The position numbers were made by a program, and so were the translations under genes. Of a stretch of 6,898 nt of DNA, positions 1 through 6,341 are shown piece by piece. Location of the stretch: NCBI GenBank assembly GCA_937957805.1, contig CALFXW010000095.1, positions 1 to 6,898 of the forward strand, written 5' to 3'. Below the pieces are notes generated by a model. It saw nothing but the letters and a program-made list of their open reading frames with translations. It ran no database searches and had not been told where the DNA came from. Numbering within the stretch: position 1 is the first letter of the stretch; each line of letters begins with the position of its first letter. Source of the stretch: an uncultured Sphingopyxis sp. (lineage in GTDB: Bacteria > Pseudomonadota > Alphaproteobacteria > Sphingomonadales > Sphingomonadaceae).

Positions 1-2
1 TG

Positions 3-101
3 TTAGAGTGTATCAATGAAATTGAAGAAGTGGCCAATACTCAAACGATGGTTATTTTGTCTACTTTTAAAGAGAGTAAAGTACTGCCGATTCCTTACTG
101 A
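3..101 (+). CDS. C-terminal fragment, possible Lrp/AsnC-type regulator (5' end outside window)
   Basis: A reading frame is open from the left edge to a TGA at 99-101 and gives 32 residues. The segment VANTQTMVILSTFKES followed by VLPIPY resembles the last strand of the Lrp/AsnC (RAM) ligand-binding domain. That domain often ends with a 'GV..T.T.ivLst.k.s..lP' pattern after an acidic helix, here INEIEE. If so, this is the tail of a small DNA-binding transcription regulator that senses amino acids. The helix-turn-helix part would lie outside the window. The coding stretch is strikingly AT-rich compared with every other gene here, and its codons (AAA, GAA, ATT, TTT) differ from those of its neighbours. 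This suggests transfer, a different replicon, or a chimeric junction. The identification rests on 32 residues and on memory of the family, so it is tentative; the frame could also be open by chance. Confidence 0.35.
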   Translation, partial: LECINEIEEVANTQTMVILSTFKESKVLPIPY

Positions 102-179
102 TTTCCGGTAATAAATCATATCAATACAAAGCGCGACTCAACAGTTGCGCTTTGACCCCCGAGCCTGCATTTTACAGTC
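102..179. other. Short intergenic stretch spanning the AT-rich/GC-rich boundary
   Basis: This stretch runs from the stop of the left-edge fragment to the first possible start of the coiled-coil gene. Base composition changes within it: bases 61-120 are 20/60 G+C, while the bases after about 130 match the GC-rich remainder. I see no clear promoter and no Shine-Dalgarno sequence ahead of either candidate start (180 or 222). Apart from the hairpin at 128-153 it holds nothing I can name. Confidence 0.6.
128..153 (+). terminator. Hairpin, possible weak terminator
   Basis: The arms AAAGCGCGAC (128-137) and GTTGCGCTTT (144-153) pair over ten positions, including one G-T wobble, around a six-base loop TCAACA. 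The stem lies 26 bases after the stop of the left-edge fragment, so it could end that transcript. It ends in only three T residues with no longer T-run, so it is not a textbook intrinsic terminator. It also sits exactly where base composition changes. Confidence 0.35.
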
Positions 180-1430
180 ATGCGACCGACCTGCCGTCTC
201 CGAGATCAGCTCATCCTCGTTATGGGATGTGTGGCGGCGCTGCTCAGCACCACCGGTGACAGGCTGGAACAGATTGGCGCATCGAATGCTGCGCGTCTGT
301 CCGCCATCGACGCGCAAATGGCGGCATTGCTGGATCGTTTTGCCGCGCTTGAAAATGCGCACCACGCCGCGTCGAGCCAGACCGGCGATTATGCCGAGCG
401 GGCGGAAAACCTCGCCGCGCTGGTCGACGGGTTGCGCACCGACGTTGCCGAACAAATCCCCAGCCATGTTGCGGCACTGCACCAGCAATTGGCCGCAAAT
501 GCAGAGGCGGCGAACAGCCTGCCGCAAATGCTGGACAGCAGCAGCATCCGCGTCGATGCCCTGCTGGGACGGTTGCGCAATGTCGGTGAGAATCTGTCGG
601 CACAGGAACATCATCTGGCCGATCGGGTCGAGTCCGCCGCAGCTGCAAGCGCGGCAGAGGGGGAGCGGCTGACCCTCCTCGAAGCGCGGATAGCAACGAT
701 CGGTGACGCGCTCAACGCGTTGTCGAACGATGGCAGCAGCGCGATTGCTGACATTCTGCGCAGCGTCGAAACGCAGCTCGCGGGTGTGCAGCAACAGGCG
801 CATGGTGCCATAGATGCGCTGGCCAGCGGTTCGGGCGAAGCGGTGGCTAAGGCGGTCGAAGAAGCGATTGCGCGCGCCGGGCAGGATGCGCTGCACAGCC
901 AACTGGCCGAGATTCGCGCGGCGGGCGACAGCGCGGCACAGGCCGCACAAAGCGCGACCGAGAAATTGATGCGCCAGCTTATCACCATCGCCGATTCGAG
1001 CGCGGCGCTGGAGGCCAAGGCGCAGAATGTCGCGGAAAATATCGACGCCGCGCAGGGCGAAACTCTGGCGCGTCAATTGACGATGCTGACCGAATCGCTG
1101 CAATCCCAAGCAGTTGATTTAACGCGGTTAATTGACGTTGACGTTGCCGACCAGAGCTGGGAATCCTACCTCAAAGGCGACCGCAGCATTTTTGCCCGTC
1201 GCGCGTTCAGGCTGCTGTCGAACAGCGATGCCCGCACCATCCGCAAATCATATGATGATGCGGATGATTTCCGCGCCCTCGTCAACCGCTACATCCATGA
1301 TTTTGAAGCGATGTTGCGCGCGGTCATTGACCGGCGCGATGGGCAGCAGTTGGCGGTGACCCTGTTGTCGAGCGACATTGGCAAATCCTATGTCGCGCTG
1401 GCACAGGCGATTGAGCGGCTGCGCGGTTAA
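180..1430 (+). CDS. Coiled-coil protein with conserved C-terminal helical domain, probably 5'-truncated
   Basis: Reads as 416 residues. About residues 20-325 are almost entirely Ala/Gln/Glu/Leu-rich helix with heptad-like spacing and no enzyme motif; such proteins are often misannotated as kinesin-like or apolipoprotein-like. The last 90 residues (W327-G416) are different: WESYLKGDR, FARRAFRLL, VNRYIHDFEAML, then TLLSSDIGKSYVALAQAIERLR. I recall this compact domain from uncharacterised sphingomonad proteins that also have a long coiled coil and N-terminal membrane segments. Here no such N-terminus is present. Residues 1-14 look unrelated, the frame is closed by TGA at 153-155, and neither ATG 180 nor in-frame ATG 222 has a Shine-Dalgarno sequence. 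The convincing coiled-coil sequence begins near base 230. The gene is therefore probably the 3' part of a longer one cut by a rearrangement, a deletion or an assembly join. Function is unknown; a structural or envelope-associated role is only a guess. It ends 6 bases from the convergent amidohydrolase gene. Confidence 0.75.
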   Translation: MRPTCRLRDQLILVMGCVAALLSTTGDRLEQIGASNAARLSAIDAQMAALLDRFAALENAHHAASSQTGDYAERAENLAALVDGLRTDVAEQIPSHVAALHQQLAANAEAANSLPQMLDSSSIRVDALLGRLRNVGENLSAQEHHLADRVESAAAASAAEGERLTLLEARIATIGDALNALSNDGSSAIADILRSVETQLAGVQQQAHGAIDALASGSGEAVAKAVEEAIARAGQDALHSQLAEIRAAGDSAAQAAQSATEKLMRQLITIADSSAALEAKAQNVAENIDAAQGETLARQLTMLTESLQSQAVDLTRLIDVDVADQSWESYLKGDRSIFARRAFRLLSNSDARTIRKSYDDADDFRALVNRYIHDFEAMLRAVIDRRDGQQLAVTLLSSDIGKSYVALAQAIERLRG

Positions 1431-1436
1431 GCCCCC

Positions 1437-2774
1437 CTATTCCATCGCCGGGTCTGGCGCGATTAAATGGCCGCCCTGCACCACCGCATCGATGCTTTCC
1501 AACTCACGAATATTGCTCAGCGGATCGCCGTCCACCGCGATAATGTCGGCATAGCGGCCAACCGCAATCGCCCCCAAATCCCCCTCCCGATGCAGCGCCT
1601 GTGCTGCATTGCGGGTGGCGGCTTGGATCGCCTGCATCGGCGTCATCCCATATTCCACCATATAGCGAAATTGCCCGCCAGCAGTCGCATGCGGCATGAC
1701 GCCCGCATCACTGCCGAAAACCATGCGCACACCCGCCTGCACCGCACGGCGGAAATTATCGCGCTGGATCTGCGCGACGTCGCGATCCTTGCGCAAATTA
1801 TCCTCCATCACCCCGTTCCGCGCGCCTTCTGCCTGCGTATATTCGGTGTTGAAGATGTCCATGGAGAACCAGACCGGGCGTTCGCGCGCGGCGGCGAGGC
1901 GTATGCCCTCTGCATCCACCAAGCTGGCATGTTCAATCGTATCGATGCCCGCGCGGATGGCGGCGCGGATGCCGTCTGCGCCATGGGCATGGGCGGCGAC
2001 CTGCATCCCCCACATATGCGCTTCCTCCGCAATGGCGCGCAATTCATCCTCGCTCAATTGCTGTTGCCCCGGTTCAGTATTGCGCGAAAATACACCGCCG
2101 GTCGCGCAAACCTTTATCACCTGCGCGCCCATGCGCCGCATTTCGCGCACCCGGTCGCGCAATTCTGCCGGCCCGTCCGCGACCCCGGGGGATGGGGTGT
2201 GGAGCGACATGGGCAGATAGGTTTCGTCGCAATGCCCACCCGTCGCGCCCAGAGCATAAGCGGCGGGGATGATGCGCGGGCCGGTCGCCTGCCCCTCTGC
2301 AATCGCTTCGGCAAGGCCAACATCATTAAGGTCGCTCGACCCCAGATTGCGCACGGCGGTAAAGCCCGCTTGCAGCATGGCGCGGGCGTTGCGCGCCGCG
2401 ACAAAGGCCCAGAAACGGTCGCCATGGCGCAGGCTGGTATAGCCGCCTTCGTTCGCCAGCCCGTCAAGGTGGACGTGCATGTCGATAAGCCCGGGCAAAA
2501 TCGTGCGGTTGCCCAGATCAACATGGGTGACATTCGCCCCCCAGCGCACCGTGCGTGCATCGGCTATGCCGGTGATGCGCCCGTCTGCGCCGACAAAAAT
2601 TGCCGGATTTTCAACCACCCTGCCGGTTAAAACATCGATCATCCGGGCAGCGGTAATGACGCGGGTCGGGGCCGCCGCATCGCTCTGTGCCTGTGCCGCA
2701 GGGGCCGCCAATATCGCGGCGCTGCTGCACGCCAAAAACGTGAGAAAACTGCGCAACTTCACACGATATTGCAT
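1437..2774 (-). CDS. Secreted metal-dependent amidohydrolase (imidazolonepropionase/Xaa-Pro dipeptidase-like)
   Basis: This 445-residue protein is a full-length member of the amidohydrolase superfamily (COG1228-like). It starts with a clear Sec signal peptide: basic MQYRVKLR, a hydrophobic stretch, then AQA at 27-29, the likely cleavage site, so the enzyme should be periplasmic or exported. Metal-site residues are all visible: HVH (H100, H102) after the strand TILPGLIDM, the likely carboxylated lysine K221 in VIKVCATGG, H262/H264 in AAHAHG, H282 in IEHAS, and catalytic D356 in FGSDAG. The C-terminal GRYADIIAVDGDPL is the usual return to the small beta-sandwich domain. Family members hydrolyse cyclic amides or dipeptides. 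Some related alphaproteobacterial enzymes act on peptides ending in Pro, Arg or Lys, but the substrate cannot be read from sequence. The ATG at 2774 follows AAAGGGA at a suitable distance. It lies 64 bases after the PAP2 gene on the same strand and may share its transcript. Confidence 0.9.
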   Translation of the reverse strand: MQYRVKLRSFLTFLACSSAAILAAPAAQAQSDAAAPTRVITAARMIDVLTGRVVENPAIFVGADGRITGIADARTVRWGANVTHVDLGNRTILPGLIDMHVHLDGLANEGGYTSLRHGDRFWAFVAARNARAMLQAGFTAVRNLGSSDLNDVGLAEAIAEGQATGPRIIPAAYALGATGGHCDETYLPMSLHTPSPGVADGPAELRDRVREMRRMGAQVIKVCATGGVFSRNTEPGQQQLSEDELRAIAEEAHMWGMQVAAHAHGADGIRAAIRAGIDTIEHASLVDAEGIRLAAARERPVWFSMDIFNTEYTQAEGARNGVMEDNLRKDRDVAQIQRDNFRRAVQAGVRMVFGSDAGVMPHATAGGQFRYMVEYGMTPMQAIQAATRNAAQALHREGDLGAIAVGRYADIIAVDGDPLSNIRELESIDAVVQGGHLIAPDPAME

Positions 2775-2838
2775 ATAAAATCCCTTTTTGAATCATCTGG
2801 CACGCAACATGGCAAAATCATGCGGCGTAGGACAGGCT

Positions 2839-3495
2839 TTAGTTGGGGTTTGGCCGCCCGCGCCGCAGATAGATCCAGCCCAGCAACGCAAAGCCGGTGC
2901 CGAGCAGACTGCCGCCCAATATGTCGCTCAGCCAATGGACGTTGAGCATCATGCGCGATGCGCCATTGAGCAAAATGGCGGCGATGGCAGCAGTCATCGC
3001 ACCCACGCGCCAGCGCGGCGGCACCAGCAAGGCCAGCAATAGATAGACCGCCGCTGCATTGGTCGCATGACCGCTGGGGTAGCTGGGGCTGCCAACCGGA
3101 TCGAGGTGGGGGAGCAAATCGGGGCGCGGCACCGCAAAGGCGATTTTGAGCGCGCTCGACACAATGTTGGAACCGAGCGCGGCAATCAGCATGGCGATGG
3201 CCGTATCGCGGTTGACCCTCCACCAAAGGGCGGCAATCAGCAGGCTGACCAAAACCCAGCGCAATGTCCCCCCGCCCAGCGCGCTGACCCAGATCATCGG
3301 CTGGGCCAACGGGCTGGCGCTGGTGCGGCCCATGGCCCCGGCAACCGAAAGGTCGAGCATCTGCAGCCACCCCGCCTGCACCACAAGGCCAAGCGCGATG
3401 CATGCCGCAATGGCGGCAATGGCGGCAATCAGGATGCGCCGGTCAGATATGACCCGATCAGATATGGCCCGCTCAGATATGAATCGCGCGCCCAT
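2839..3495 (-). CDS. PAP2-family membrane phosphatase
   Basis: This 218-residue integral membrane protein carries the complete three-part PAP2/phosphatidic acid phosphatase signature: K117 with R124-P125 (KxxxxxxRP), PSGH at 140-143, and SR (180-181) followed by H187 and D191. H143 and H187 are the expected catalytic pair, and the active site should face the periplasm. Hydrophobic segments are visible at about 21-42, 78-92, 98-121, 145-158, 164-178 and 192-209, the usual six-helix plan. Family members dephosphorylate lipid phosphates such as phosphatidic acid or undecaprenyl pyrophosphate; which one applies here is unknown. The start at ATG 3493-3495 lies inside lpdA in another frame, with a 23-base overlap and no strong Shine-Dalgarno sequence, so translation is probably coupled to lpdA termination. 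No later in-frame ATG precedes the first membrane helix. The N-terminus is odd: residues 6-20 are three copies of an Ile-Ser-Asp/Glu-Arg-X pentapeptide made by a DNA tandem repeat. Confidence 0.92.
   Translation of the reverse strand: MGARFISERAISDRVISDRRILIAAIAAIAACIALGLVVQAGWLQMLDLSVAGAMGRTSASPLAQPMIWVSALGGGTLRWVLVSLLIAALWWRVNRDTAIAMLIAALGSNIVSSALKIAFAVPRPDLLPHLDPVGSPSYPSGHATNAAAVYLLLALLVPPRWRVGAMTAAIAAILLNGASRMMLNVHWLSDILGGSLLGTGFALLGWIYLRRGRPNPN
3443..3487. repeat. Three 15-base tandem repeats at the lpdA/PAP2 junction
   Basis: TCAGATAT occurs at 3443, 3458 and 3473, giving three adjacent 15-base units. The first two match at 13 of 15 positions and the last two at 12 of 15. Because 15 is a multiple of three, the array encodes a repeated pentapeptide in the PAP2 frame. 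The lpdA stop codon (3473-3475) lies at the edge of the third unit, so copy-number change would lengthen the PAP2 N-terminus without altering lpdA. A shorter 9-base repeat (TGGCGGCAA at 3411-3419 and 3420-3428, with a decayed copy before it) lies just downstream in the gene and encodes an Ala-Ile-Ala run in the first membrane helix. Confidence 0.9.
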
Positions 3496-4882
3496 AGGCG
3501 GCGAGCACCGCTTCGTGCATCGATTCGCTGATCGTCGGGTGCGGGAAAACGCTGTGGATGAAGTCGCCCTCCACCAGTTCAGCGGTTTTGCCGATGGTGT
3601 ACCCCTGGATCATTTCGGTCACTTCGGCCCCCACCATATGCGCGCCCAGTAATTCGCCGCTGTCGGCGTCAAAGACGGTTTTGACGAAACCCTCCGCCTC
3701 CCCCAATGCAATGGCTTTCCCATTGCCGATAAAGGGAAAATTGCCGACGCGCAGCTTGTGTCCCGCCGCCTTTGCCTTTTCTTCGGTCAGGCCGACAGAC
3801 GCGATCTGCGGGTGGCAATAGGTGCAACCGGGGATGTTTTTGGCATCCATCGGGTGGGGGTGCACATCCTTGTTGCCCAGTTCAGCGGCGATGGCTTCGG
3901 CGGCGATGACGCCCTCATGGCTCGCCTTGTGCGCCAGCCAAGGGGGCGCGGTAATATCGCCAATTGCCCACAGGCCGGGCACATTGGTGCGGCAATATGG
4001 GTCGGTGTTGATATGCCCCTTGGTCATGGCGACGCCCAGCCCCTCCAGCCCCAGATTTTCGCTGTTGGGGACGATGCCAATGGCGACAATCGCATGGCTG
4101 AAATCAACTGCCTGAACCTTGCCGTCGCGGTCTTTGATTTCGGCACGCACCCCATTGGCGCTGCTGGTGAGCGATTGGACGCCCGCACCGGTCAGGATGG
4201 TCATGCCCTGTTTTTTCAGCGCCTTTTCGAGGAAGGCAGAGACATCGGCATCCTCCACCGGCACCACCCTGTCGAGCATCTCAACAATGGTAACTTCGGC
4301 CCCCATGTCTTTGTAAAAGCTGGCAAACTCTACGCCGATCGCGCCAGAGCCGATAACTAGCAATTTGGTGGGCATTTCGGCGGGCACCATCGCATGGCGA
4401 TAGGTCCAGATGCGTTTGCCATCCGCCGGGGCAAAGGGCAGGTCGCGCGCACGCGCGCCGGTCGCAACGATGATATGTTTGGCGGTCAGATTTTCGCTGC
4501 CCTTGTCACTGGTCACCGTCAGGCTGGTCGGCCCGGTCAATTTACCCTCACCCATATGGACGGTGATTTTATTCTTTTTCATCAGGTGGGTAACCCCCTG
4601 ATTCAATTGTTTGGCGACCCCGCGCGAACGCTTGACCACGGCATCCAGATCCGCGCGGATATTGTCCGCCGCCAGTCCATATGCCTTGGCATGTTGCATA
4701 TAATGGAGGATTTCTGCCGAACGCAGCAGCGCCTTGGTCGGGATGCAGCCCCAGTTCAGGCAGATGCCGCCCAGATTCTCCCGCTCGACAATCGCGGTCT
4801 TGAGGCCAAGCTGCGCGGCGCGGATGGCGGCCACATAACCACCGGGGCCGCTGCCAAGGACGATCAGGTCATAATTGGACAT
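3473..4882 (-). CDS. lpdA: Dihydrolipoyl dehydrogenase (E3)
   Basis: This 469-residue protein is the flavoprotein that reoxidises dihydrolipoyl groups on E2 and reduces NAD+ to NADH, in the cytoplasm. All family landmarks are present in order: the FAD-binding GSGPGG at 10-15 after a beta strand; the redox disulfide C41-C46 in GGICLNWGCIPTK; ATGARARDLP near 140-149; the NAD-binding GSGAIGVEFASFY at 178-190 followed by acidic E201; the second FAD contact WAIGDIT at 305-311; and the C-terminal interface HPTISE with catalytic H448 and E453. Length matches the family. ATG 4882 is one base after the pdhC stop (TGA, A, ATG), which indicates tight translational coupling, so this E3 is dedicated mainly to that complex. 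It may also serve other 2-oxo acid dehydrogenases if the genome has only one E3. The gene ends in AYGRAIHI inside the tandem repeat array, overlapping the PAP2 start. Confidence 0.97.
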   Translation of the reverse strand: MSNYDLIVLGSGPGGYVAAIRAAQLGLKTAIVERENLGGICLNWGCIPTKALLRSAEILHYMQHAKAYGLAADNIRADLDAVVKRSRGVAKQLNQGVTHLMKKNKITVHMGEGKLTGPTSLTVTSDKGSENLTAKHIIVATGARARDLPFAPADGKRIWTYRHAMVPAEMPTKLLVIGSGAIGVEFASFYKDMGAEVTIVEMLDRVVPVEDADVSAFLEKALKKQGMTILTGAGVQSLTSSANGVRAEIKDRDGKVQAVDFSHAIVAIGIVPNSENLGLEGLGVAMTKGHINTDPYCRTNVPGLWAIGDITAPPWLAHKASHEGVIAAEAIAAELGNKDVHPHPMDAKNIPGCTYCHPQIASVGLTEEKAKAAGHKLRVGNFPFIGNGKAIALGEAEGFVKTVFDADSGELLGAHMVGAEVTEMIQGYTIGKTAELVEGDFIHSVFPHPTISESMHEAVLAAYGRAIHI

Positions 4883-4883
4883 T

Positions 4884-6158
4884 TCAGGCCACCAAATTCA
4901 TTGGCTTTTCAACCAATTGTTTGAATATCTTGATAAGTTGTGCGCCGTCCGCGCCGTCAATGGCCCGGTGGTCGAAACTGCCGGTCACCGTCATCACCGT
5001 GGCGATGGCCAGCGCATCATCGACGATATAGGGGCGCTTTTCCCCTGCCCCGACCGCCAAAATCATTGCCTGTGGCGGGTTGATGACGGCGGTGAAATGC
5101 TTGATCCCCATCATCCCCATGTTGGAGATGGATGCGGTGCCCCCCTGATATTCATGGGGTTGCAGTTTGCCCGCCTTTGCCCGTTCGGCAAGTTCGGCCA
5201 TTTCGGTCGATATTTTCGACAGGCTTTTGGACGCGGCATCGGTGATGATGGGCGTAATCAGCCCGCCGGGGATGCTGACCGCCACCGAAATATCGCTACG
5301 CTGATATTGACGCAACACATCGCCGCCAAAGCTGACATTGCATTGCGGCACCGTTTCGAGTGCCAGCGCCAGCGCCTTTATCAACATGTCGTTGACCGAT
5401 AATTTGACCCCGCGATCGGCTAAACTGGTGTTGAGTTCGCCACGCAATTTCAGCAGCGCGTCCAGCCGGACATCGACGCTGAGATATATATGCGGTGCCT
5501 CTGCCATCGATTGTGTAAGCCGTTTGGCGATGGTTTTGCGCATCCCCGACAATTTTTCATCGACATGCGGGATGCCGAAATCGGGGATGGCCGCGTTCGT
5601 TGCCGGTGCTGCTGGCGCGGCCGCGACGACGACAGGCGCGGTTGCAACCGGGGCAGAAGCTGCCGTCGCGCTGCCCGCAGCCTCGACATCCGCCTTTACA
5701 ATCCGGCCATTGGGGCCGCTGCCCGACAGACTCGCCAAATCAACCCCGCGTGCCGCCGCAATACGCTTGGCGAGCGGACTGGCCTTTATCCGGTCACCCG
5801 ATGGGGCAGCGGCAACAGCGGCGGGTGCCGGTGCGGGGCTGGCAACAGGCGCAGGTGCGGGTGGTGATGCTACTGCCACGGGCGCCACGGGCGTCGCATC
5901 GCTCGCCACATCGCTGGCATCGCTGCCGATCAGCGCGATGACCGAACCGACCTTCACCCCCTCACTCCCCTCCGGCACCAATATCTGGCTGATAACCCCT
6001 TCATCGACCGCTTCAAATTCCATCGTCGCCTTGTCGGTTTCAATTTCGGCCAACAGGTCGCCAGAATTGACGCTGTCACCCACCTTTACCAGCCATTTGG
6101 CGAGCGTCCCTTCCTCCATCGTCGGGGAAAGGGCGGGCATTTTTAGTTCGATCGCCAT
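4884..6158 (-). CDS. pdhC: Dihydrolipoamide acetyltransferase, E2 of pyruvate dehydrogenase
   Basis: This 424-residue core enzyme transfers acetyl groups from E1 to CoA on a swinging lipoyl arm. Residues 1-79 are one lipoyl domain with the lipoylation site K43 in ETDKATMEFEA. An Ala/Pro/Val-rich flexible linker spans about 81-120. Residues 124-158 (KASPLAKRIAAARGVDL and a following GPNGRIVKADV) form the peripheral subunit-binding domain that holds E1 or E3. A second Ala-rich linker runs to about 189, and the catalytic domain fills 190-424, with DHRAIDG supplying H397 and D401. MPALSPTMEEG at the N-terminus and the single lipoyl domain are typical of alphaproteobacterial pyruvate dehydrogenase E2, rather than the 2-oxoglutarate form, which normally begins differently. 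ATG 6158 follows AGGA with eight bases between. lpdA begins one base after its stop. pdhA and pdhB do not lie upstream, where a divergent gene sits instead. Confidence 0.96.
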   Translation of the reverse strand: MAIELKMPALSPTMEEGTLAKWLVKVGDSVNSGDLLAEIETDKATMEFEAVDEGVISQILVPEGSEGVKVGSVIALIGSDASDVASDATPVAPVAVASPPAPAPVASPAPAPAAVAAAPSGDRIKASPLAKRIAAARGVDLASLSGSGPNGRIVKADVEAAGSATAASAPVATAPVVVAAAPAAPATNAAIPDFGIPHVDEKLSGMRKTIAKRLTQSMAEAPHIYLSVDVRLDALLKLRGELNTSLADRGVKLSVNDMLIKALALALETVPQCNVSFGGDVLRQYQRSDISVAVSIPGGLITPIITDAASKSLSKISTEMAELAERAKAGKLQPHEYQGGTASISNMGMMGIKHFTAVINPPQAMILAVGAGEKRPYIVDDALAIATVMTVTGSFDHRAIDGADGAQLIKIFKQLVEKPMNLVA

Positions 6159-6341
6159 CTGCGCTATCCTATCTGGCGTTACGGCATGGCGGGCATCCTC
6201 CCCCCATGCGCCTCGCGTCCTTCCAGCTTTTTAGCAGGCTTTGGTCAAGCCTTTATCCGATTTTTTACCGGCGCTTGCATTTAATCTTTCTATGCCGCAC
6301 CTTGGGCACAAGGGGTCGAACAGGGGAAAGGGGGGTCTGCC
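6159..6341. promoter_or_regulatory. Divergent intergenic region between pdhC and the UspA-like gene
   Basis: This 183-base region must hold the promoters for both pdhC (leftward) and the UspA-like gene (rightward). I cannot place either with confidence. On the minus strand TTGACC (6248-6243) resembles a -35 box, but the best -10 candidate 17 bases on is poor. A 6-bp hairpin, AGGCTT/AAGCCT (6236-6241 and 6247-6252), covers that -35 candidate and could be an operator-like site. A second small inverted repeat, CCTTG/CAAGG (6300-6304 and 6309-6313), lies in the probable leader of the rightward gene. That gene has a strong purine-rich ribosome site (AAAGGGGGG, ending at 6335) six bases before ATG 6342. 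Confidence 0.55.

Noticed and set aside
99..107. TGATTTCCG shared with 6859-6867, considered as a boundary direct repeat of an integrated element
   Set aside because: A nine-base match in nearly 7 kb is not surprising, the flanks do not match, and no integrase or other mobile gene lies between.
160..190. tRNA-like fragment on the minus strand (an ACTGTAAAATGC segment recalling an anticodon arm)
   Set aside because: The flanking bases form only a four-base stem around a nine-base loop. No acceptor, D or T arm can be drawn around it, so it is not a tRNA or a clear attachment-site remnant.
138..1109. Long open frame (323 codons) on the minus strand opposite the coiled-coil gene
   Set aside because: Its translation is Arg/Gln/Cys-rich with no domain pattern, as expected opposite a GC-rich, Ala-rich coding sequence. 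The plus-strand frame has heptads and a conserved C-terminal domain.
1467..2630. Long open frame (387 codons) on the plus strand opposite the amidohydrolase
   Set aside because: It is rich in His, Arg and Ala with no recognisable motif, while the minus strand encodes a complete enzyme with signal peptide and all metal ligands.
5790..5960. Repetitive DNA in the first E2 linker considered as a variable repeat
   Set aside because: The low complexity follows from the Ala/Pro/Val-rich flexible linker and a Ser-Asp-Ala run normal for E2 proteins. No regular repeat period is visible.
5338..6234. Plus-strand frame of 298 codons opposite pdhC
   Set aside because: It is an Ala/Ser/Thr-rich shadow of the E2 linker and catalytic domain, and contains no independent signal.
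6220..6248. Minus-strand sigma-70-type promoter for pdhC using TTGACC as the -35 box
   Set aside because: The hexamer 17 bases downstream (TGGAAG) matches the -10 consensus at only three of six positions, so I mention it only as a weak candidate within the intergenic entry.
6236..6252. AGGCTT/AAGCCT hairpin considered as an intrinsic terminator
   Set aside because: It has only six pairs and no adjacent T-run on either strand. No gene ends next to it, because the genes on both sides are transcribed away from it.
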